Source: Acidobacteriota bacterium
Lineage (GTDB): Bacteria; Acidobacteriota; Blastocatellia; Pyrinomonadales; Pyrinomonadaceae
Direction: 5' to 3'
Assembly (NCBI GenBank): GCA_019242475.1
Contig: JAFAVK010000055.1
Coordinates: 124,001 to 188,000 of the forward strand
DNA length: 64,000 nt
Position 1 is the stretch's first letter. The number at the start of each line of letters is the position of its first letter. Shown here piece by piece: positions 60,001 through 64,000 of the stretch. The notes under the pieces are model-generated. The model made no database searches. It had not been told where the DNA came from and was given only the letters and a program-made list of their open reading frames with translations. A program made the position numbers and the translations under genes.

Positions 60001-60680
60001 AGACGTGGGAGGTGGTCGCACAGCCCGCCGCGGGCACATCGAGCGTCGCGCTCACTGACCAGCCCGACGGCGAGCTGCGCTTCCGCGTGCGGGGATTGCA
60101 CGACGGGCAGATTGGCTTCTACGTCACGCCCGCGAGCGCGGCGCAGACGGTGCTCGTTGACCGGCGCACGCTCGTGGACATCACGAACGCCGTGCAGACG
60201 GCGATGTCGAACGTGACGTTCGCCAACGGGGTCTTCCAGCTCGATCTGAATTTGACGAACGCGACGGCGAACACCTACCTGCCGCGCGTCGAGCTGCGGG
60301 TCGTCGGCGTCAGCTCGGGCTCGGGCGCGGTGCGCGTGTCGAACGCGGACGACGGCGGCGCGGGCACGGCCCAGTCGCCCGCACTCTTCGACTACTCGAC
60401 GAGCCTCGGCTCAGACCAGACGTTCAGCGGCGCCGAGACGACCGCGGCGCGCACGCTCCGCTTCACAGACCCGCGCGGGGAACTCTTCACCTACGACATA
60501 CGGGTGACGGCCTACCAGCGCGCCTCGGGCGCGGGCGGCGGCGCTCCGGCGGGAGGTACGTCGGGCGGCACGTCCGGCGGCACGTCGCAGTCCGGCCCGG
60601 CCCCGACCTCTCTGCTGAGGGTTGCGGCCAACCCGCTGACGAAGAGCGTGAGCGTCAAACTCGTGGGCGCGCTGAAGTAG
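57024..60680 (+). CDS. Large secreted S8 serine protease 4 with PA domain and C-terminal tail module
   Basis: 1218 residues. A signal segment (IIAALLALAFVLAAFAGPSF) is followed by an inhibitor I9-type propeptide (VTVIVELKGEPAAVYSARAR). The catalytic set is D201 (VIDTGIDWTHP), H252 (GFGHGTHVASTAAG), S611 (DGTSMASPHTAGAA). A protease-associated (PA) insert lies at about 450-530 (KIALIARGSTVDGGAAGTGL). Beyond it are beta-sandwich domains including a fibronectin-III-like part near 950-1040. The last 175 residues, with a Gly/Ser/Thr-rich linker and an end LLRVAANPLTKSVSVKL, resemble the end of the next protein. A GAGGAG site precedes the ATG. Confidence 0.92.
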   Translation: MPAFQRSAFVITRGRIIAALLALAFVLAAFAGPSFRTASAGAGSPVTVIVELKGEPAAVYSARARKAGRAVSTDELQAYRAQLAAQQDKFLAALASRGVTAAVASRGVKNYDGSLAADVPLRYTLVYDGLALKVPGAAVPALKAMPEVKGVRADTLLYPQLDHSVKYIEAPRVYGAVEELTQFDDLREGYEGQGMYLAVIDTGIDWTHPMFGGDPTPPRLAVAPVSASVPTNKKVVYYLPLADVAAEDGFGHGTHVASTAAGYLAQHPGPDGLPNTADDIRLHGVAPQAKLMSYKVCSDVKSTVSQVQPIGGCETSNTIMALEDAMSPFTLTGQPKPVAHVINLSLGGAGGPDDPTAVACSNAALAGASVVAASGNEGPGDGTTGSPAAGRHVISVGATSHPGNAASAFKVDVDGGLQDIHAEQLHGSAAVPAGLRNNYVYCGVGDTPDQFPSSVAGKIALIARGSTVDGGAAGTGLFANKALQAAAAGAIGAIIFNNADGEIEGVTAYHTTIPVLGISKANGEYLKSLIGTDAAGAVSPQQVKVLATPGAFSPDMAGFSSRGPVRGFGQVKPDVSAPGVAVLAAVPPGSLLGALGALEGTPNYAHVDGTSMASPHTAGAAVLVRQAHLDWTPDMVRTALINTATNLRSADGTPKPDGPTAADSIIAEGGGLINVYEAVNAKALMGVKGDGIEEPGILGSHSFGEVPVVNSRVAHTATVNVTIRDVSGEGGTYFLGVLNNRDLQLAGIGVSLSRPSVTVPGHGEATFQVDATLDGDILRDVMAAKTNGSQVLFERLQLQWFVTATRSDGDQSLRMPFYFRPGTSLPANPTVDTLTQTGTVPVGDYGSQLAGGVTYVDVPFEVDASTYQIEATTEWFLLPTNDNPDVDYELLDPDGNVIASSGAAGGPEYVNVRVNRAGTYTHRVVGFTNAATQFTITTKLTKGAAPPSLQTISGEFTDAQNRQVDFDGAFTLAWQPAGGERSFEVERSADGGQTWEVVAQPAAGTSSVALTDQPDGELRFRVRGLHDGQIGFYVTPASAAQTVLVDRRTLVDITNAVQTAMSNVTFANGVFQLDLNLTNATANTYLPRVELRVVGVSSGSGAVRVSNADDGGAGTAQSPALFDYSTSLGSDQTFSGAETTAARTLRFTDPRGELFTYDIRVTAYQRASGAGGGAPAGGTSGGTSGGTSQSGPAPTSLLRVAANPLTKSVSVKLVGALK

Positions 60681-60688
60681 GAGGAGTC

Positions 60689-63517
60689 ATGTCGAGAAGA
60701 CTCTGCTTGACGTTGACGCTGGCGTTCGTCGCCTCGCTCGCGGGCTTTGCGGGCGGGGCGGCGGGCGCATCACCCGAGCCGCAGGCGACGCCGACGCCCG
60801 CGCCGGACGCGATTACTTTCCACAACAACACGATGGCCGACTTCTCCGCGACGAGCGGCGAGCCCATCGTCAAGGTTGACCCGCGGGATCGCATCTTCGC
60901 CACCTCGCCCTTCGGCGTGAGCACGACCTTGAGCCTGCTCTGGCGCTCGGACGACGGCGGGCGCAGCTATCGTTCGATGGGGACGCCCGTCACGCGCGAC
61001 GCCGTCAACGGCCCCGGCGGCGGCGACACCGACGTGGACTTCGACGCGAAGGGGCGCGTCTACTACGTTGACCTCTCCGCGGCCTGCGTCACCGCGGCCG
61101 TCTCGGAGGACGGCGGGCAGACCTTCGCGCCCGAGCGCACCAACTACGTGACCTGCGTGAGCGACGAGACCGACGGCGCGGCCGTGGACGACCGCCAGTG
61201 GGTCGCGGGCTTCGGCGACGGCCGCGGGTTCGTCACCTGGCGCAACTTCGAGGGCGGCGGCTTCTACATGTTCCGCACGCGCGACGGCGGGCTGACGTGG
61301 GACAAGGGGCGGCAACTCGGCTCGGTCAGTCAGTCGGGGCCGCTCAAGGCCGACAAGACGAAGCGGCGCGTGAAGGTGAACGGGGTCGAGCGCGACGCGA
61401 TCCTCCTCTACCAGATTTACTATTCGGGCAGCAGCATCCGCATGTTCCGCGTCACAGACCTCGACGACGGGTCGGAGCCGATAGTCGAAGACAAGCTCAT
61501 CTACAATTCGACTTCGGGCTCGGTCAACAACGTCTTCCCCGTCATCTCCGTTGACCGCGCGGGGAACCTCTACGCCGTCTGGTCGCAGTCGGCGTCCGCC
61601 ATCTACATGGTCACCTCGACCGACCGCGGCGACACCTGGTCACAGCCGAAACGCGTGAGCCCGCCGACGATGACGGGCTCGATCATCATGCCGTGGGTCG
61701 TCGCAGGCGACCCGGGCCGCGCGGCCGTCGCATGGTACCGCGGCTCGATGCCGGGCAACCCGAACTCGCTCGCCAACGAGTGGACGATTCACATGGCGCA
61801 GACGTTGAACGCGCTCGACCCGTCCCCGGCGTTCCAGACCGTGCAGGTGAGTCAGAACGTCATCCACCGCGGCGAGATCTGTCTCGAAGGCACGCTCTGC
61901 GACGCGGAGGGGCGCGACCGCAGCTTCCTCGAATACCCTTCGATAGACATGGACTCGAAGGGCGCGGCCGTCATCGTCTACAACGACAACACGAACCAGT
62001 CCGAGGGGCCTTACGTCATGCTTGCGAAGCAGGCGACGGGGCCGAGCCTGCTCGCCTCGGTCGGCCGTCTGGGCACGGAGCCGGGCGCCGTCACGCTGTC
62101 GGCGCCTTCGCCGGGCACTCTGGTGAACGGCGATCTGCTGACGCTCGAAGGCACACACACCCTGCCGCCGAAGAACTTTGACCGCGACGAGGCGAACGAC
62201 GCGTTCTACCAGTCGGCGGGCGCGGGCCTGCCCGGCGCAGACCTCCGCTCGGTCGCTTTGCGCGAGCAGGGCGACTCGCTCGTCGTCGAGATGCAGGTGG
62301 CAGACCTCTCTTCGTCGGCAATCACGTCGGCGGCGAGCGCTTCGCAAGGGACGGGGCTCCTCTACCTGACGCAGTGGGACTACGCCGACACGATCTACTG
62401 GCTCGCGGCCGAGATGAACGGCGCCCAGACGAGCTTCTACACCGGCACGCTCGGCATGATCCGCTCGGCCACCTCGAAGAAGTTCATCACATACAACCCC
62501 GACCTCTCGAAGTCGCAGTCGTTGAAGGGGCAGGTGCAGGGGAACACGATCAGCATCACCGTGCCGAAGGTTCTGGTGGGCAGCCCTGTCAACGGCGCTC
62601 CGTTCCACACGGTGACGGGCTACGCCCTGTCGGAGCGCGCGCCCTTGCTTCCAATCGGCGCAGACCTGCCGAACGCGCCCGCGCCGGCGCCGAAGACGAC
62701 GAGCCTCCTGGGCGACCCGACCTCTCTGCCCGCGCTGCTCGACGCCTCGGGCGCGGCCACGTACACGGCGGGCGACGGCGGGCCTCTGTCGGACGGCGTG
62801 GTCGAGGTCTCCTTCGACGACCCCGGGTTCGCGAGCCCGCGCGCCGCCGCCTTCTCTTCCGACCCGACTTCGAGCCGCTGGCAGTTGCAACTCTCGGCGG
62901 GCGATCTCGCGCCGGGCCCGCACACGGCCTACGTGCGCCAGCGCATCGGCGGCCGCGCGGCTTCCGTCCCCGTGTCGGTCGCGTTCACGGTGTCGGACAA
63001 GGTGGAGCGCGACGTGACTTCGCTCGTCACGCTCGACGCGCGCAACACCTCCGTGCTCGCGGGCTCGGTCTCGTACGACCTTTTGTTGAGGAACGCTTCG
63101 GCGCAGACGGTCTACACACCGCTCGCGGCGCGCGTCTCCAAACTCACGTCCGCGTCGAACGGCGTGACGGTCGCCAACGCGGACAACGGGCAGGCGGGCG
63201 CGGGCGCCTCGTTCGACTACGGCGGCGCGGTCGGCGGCGACGCCACGCTCGCGCCGAACGAGACGACGGCCGCGCGGCGTCTGCGCTTCAACAACCCTTC
63301 GAACGAGCCGTTCACGGTCGAGTTTCAAATCGTCGGCCAACTGCCGCGGGGTTCGAGCGCGGGCGGGGCGACGACTTCGGGCACGTCAACTTCGGGCGGT
63401 TCAAATTCGGCGGGCACGGGCTCGACTTCAACGTCCGCAAACGGGCTGGTCACATCCGTCCTGCGCGTCACCTACAACCCTCTGTTGGGCACAACGACGG
63501 TCGAGCGTTTGAAGTGA
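60689..63517 (+). CDS. Secreted BNR/sialidase-like beta-propeller protein
   Basis: 942 residues, nine bases after protease 4 with a GGAGGAG site, so the two form an operon. A signal peptide (LCLTLTLAFVASLAGFAGGA) leads to a six-bladed-propeller region marked by Asp boxes: SDDGGRSY, SEDGGQTF, RDGGLTW and STDRGDTW. The catalytic residues of true sialidases are not evident, so binding or another hydrolase role is possible. The middle has a beta-domain (TEPGAVTLSAPSPGTLVNGD). The last 150 residues repeat the tail module of protease 4 and end in a Ser/Thr/Gly linker and SVLRVTYNPLLGTTTVERLK. Confidence 0.8.
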   Translation: MSRRLCLTLTLAFVASLAGFAGGAAGASPEPQATPTPAPDAITFHNNTMADFSATSGEPIVKVDPRDRIFATSPFGVSTTLSLLWRSDDGGRSYRSMGTPVTRDAVNGPGGGDTDVDFDAKGRVYYVDLSAACVTAAVSEDGGQTFAPERTNYVTCVSDETDGAAVDDRQWVAGFGDGRGFVTWRNFEGGGFYMFRTRDGGLTWDKGRQLGSVSQSGPLKADKTKRRVKVNGVERDAILLYQIYYSGSSIRMFRVTDLDDGSEPIVEDKLIYNSTSGSVNNVFPVISVDRAGNLYAVWSQSASAIYMVTSTDRGDTWSQPKRVSPPTMTGSIIMPWVVAGDPGRAAVAWYRGSMPGNPNSLANEWTIHMAQTLNALDPSPAFQTVQVSQNVIHRGEICLEGTLCDAEGRDRSFLEYPSIDMDSKGAAVIVYNDNTNQSEGPYVMLAKQATGPSLLASVGRLGTEPGAVTLSAPSPGTLVNGDLLTLEGTHTLPPKNFDRDEANDAFYQSAGAGLPGADLRSVALREQGDSLVVEMQVADLSSSAITSAASASQGTGLLYLTQWDYADTIYWLAAEMNGAQTSFYTGTLGMIRSATSKKFITYNPDLSKSQSLKGQVQGNTISITVPKVLVGSPVNGAPFHTVTGYALSERAPLLPIGADLPNAPAPAPKTTSLLGDPTSLPALLDASGAATYTAGDGGPLSDGVVEVSFDDPGFASPRAAAFSSDPTSSRWQLQLSAGDLAPGPHTAYVRQRIGGRAASVPVSVAFTVSDKVERDVTSLVTLDARNTSVLAGSVSYDLLLRNASAQTVYTPLAARVSKLTSASNGVTVANADNGQAGAGASFDYGGAVGGDATLAPNETTAARRLRFNNPSNEPFTVEFQIVGQLPRGSSAGGATTSGTSTSGGSNSAGTGSTSTSANGLVTSVLRVTYNPLLGTTTVERLK

Positions 63518-63631
63518 GGTGGAGTTGATGAGCTTCGGGACGATGGCGGGCGACGGGCGCGCGACTTGATGACTCTCGCGTGAGGTTCGAGCTACGGTGG
63601 GGCTCGCCTCTGTCTCTCCCCGCCCTGCCGG

Positions 63632-63657
63632 GGGGCGCTTGCGGCGCAGGCGCCCCG
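63632..63657. terminator. Hairpin between convergent genes
   Basis: GGGGGCGC (about 63631-63638) pairs with GCGCCCC (63651-63656 region) across GCGGCGCA, followed on the + strand by GATTATTTTTG. It lies between the BNR gene and the convergent cyclophilin gene. Confidence 0.55.
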
Positions 63658-63658
63658 A

Positions 63659-64000
63659 TTATTTTTGAGGCTGGTCGGGAGGCGGCTGGCAGAGCGCGAC
63701 GCGGGCGCGGCGGATGCGGACGGGGTTCTTCGGCTTCTCGCCGTCGAGTTCTCCGGCGGCGATCTTGTCCACGACCTCCATCCCCGTGCGCACGCGGCCG
63801 AAGGCGGCGAAGGTGCCGTCGAGGTGCGGGGCGTCGTTCAGCAGGATGAAGAAGTGCGTGGTGGCGGCGTTCGCCTCCGTCGGCCGCGCGAGCGAGACGA
63901 CGCCGCGGAGGTGCTTGACCGGGTTCGGCTCGTCGGGCACCTTGCGCGAGGCGCGGCGGATGAGTTCCGGCGTCAGCGTCTCGCGCGTCGCCACGTTCCC
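63659..64000 (-). CDS. Peptidyl-prolyl cis-trans isomerase (cyclophilin), C-terminal part
   Basis: The frame is open from the window edge to a TAA at 63659 and gives about 114 residues. HLRGVVSLARPTEANAATTH and FFILLNDAPHLDGTFAAFGR followed by VRTGMEVVDKIAAGE are the cyclophilin core, including the Phe and His residues around the active site. The N-terminal part of the domain and any signal peptide lie beyond the right edge. Cyclophilins speed up proline isomerisation in folding; next to a secreted-protein block this may be the periplasmic type, but that cannot be told here. Confidence 0.9.
   Translation of the reverse strand, partial: GNVATRETLTPELIRRASRKVPDEPNPVKHLRGVVSLARPTEANAATTHFFILLNDAPHLDGTFAAFGRVRTGMEVVDKIAAGELDGEKPKNPVRIRRARVALCQPPPDQPQK

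Noticed and set aside
1..64000. tRNA or rRNA genes
   Set aside because: No CCA-ended cloverleaf with GGTTCGA-type loop and no rRNA-like segment was recognised by eye in the window.

Overview
The window looks like the chromosome of a GC-rich member of the Acidobacteriota, probably class Blastocatellia (Pyrinomonadaceae-like). This is an inference from family content: a carboxypeptidase-regulatory/TonB-type outer-membrane receptor, acidobacterial VWFA-related secreted proteins, FecR/DUF6600 and OmpA envelope proteins, and many secreted S8 proteases. No rRNA or tRNA gene was seen to settle it.

Positions 1-24.3 kb form a defence region. It starts with a type I restriction-modification locus on the minus strand (hsdR then hsdM, hsdM cut by the window edge). 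Next are a small secreted peptide gene and a divergent TPR/helix-turn-helix regulator, followed by an in-frame second HTH copy behind an amber stop. From 5.67 to 15.13 kb runs a complete type III-B CRISPR operon: cmr2(cas10)-cmr3-cmr1-cmr4-cmr5-cmr6, then a membrane-anchored CARF protein, a Csx3-like protein and an NE0113-family CARF protein. Two CRISPR arrays follow (33 repeats at 15.5-18.0 kb; 27 repeats plus a remnant at 21.5-23.6 kb). Between them lie a Cas6-reverse transcriptase-Cas1 fusion and cas2. The logic is: the fusion protein with Cas2 should acquire spacers (possibly from RNA) and process crRNA; the Cmr complex binds target RNA; Cas10 with an intact GGDD makes cyclic oligoadenylate; the CARF proteins respond; Csx3 and/or NE0113 may degrade the messenger. 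Both array leaders carry the same three-site motif layout with conserved spacing.

From 24.3 kb the content is ordinary acidobacterial chromosome: a TonB-type receptor, TPR and hydrolase proteins, a TIR-like protein, FecR/DUF6600, OmpA and VWFA proteins, lipoate genes lipB and lipA, a PLP-dependent dehydratase, an alcohol dehydrogenase-like gene, dxs, a DUF983 protein and a phytanoyl-CoA dioxygenase-like gene. From 49.4 to 63.5 kb a same-strand block encodes four secreted S8 proteases and a BNR/sialidase-like protein. A truncated cyclophilin closes the window.

The gaps from 24.6 to 57 kb are full of long, near-perfect inverted repeats. Several have arms built from tandem heptamers, and two are large AT-centred palindromes. 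They probably serve partly as terminators but also look like a dispersed repeat family.
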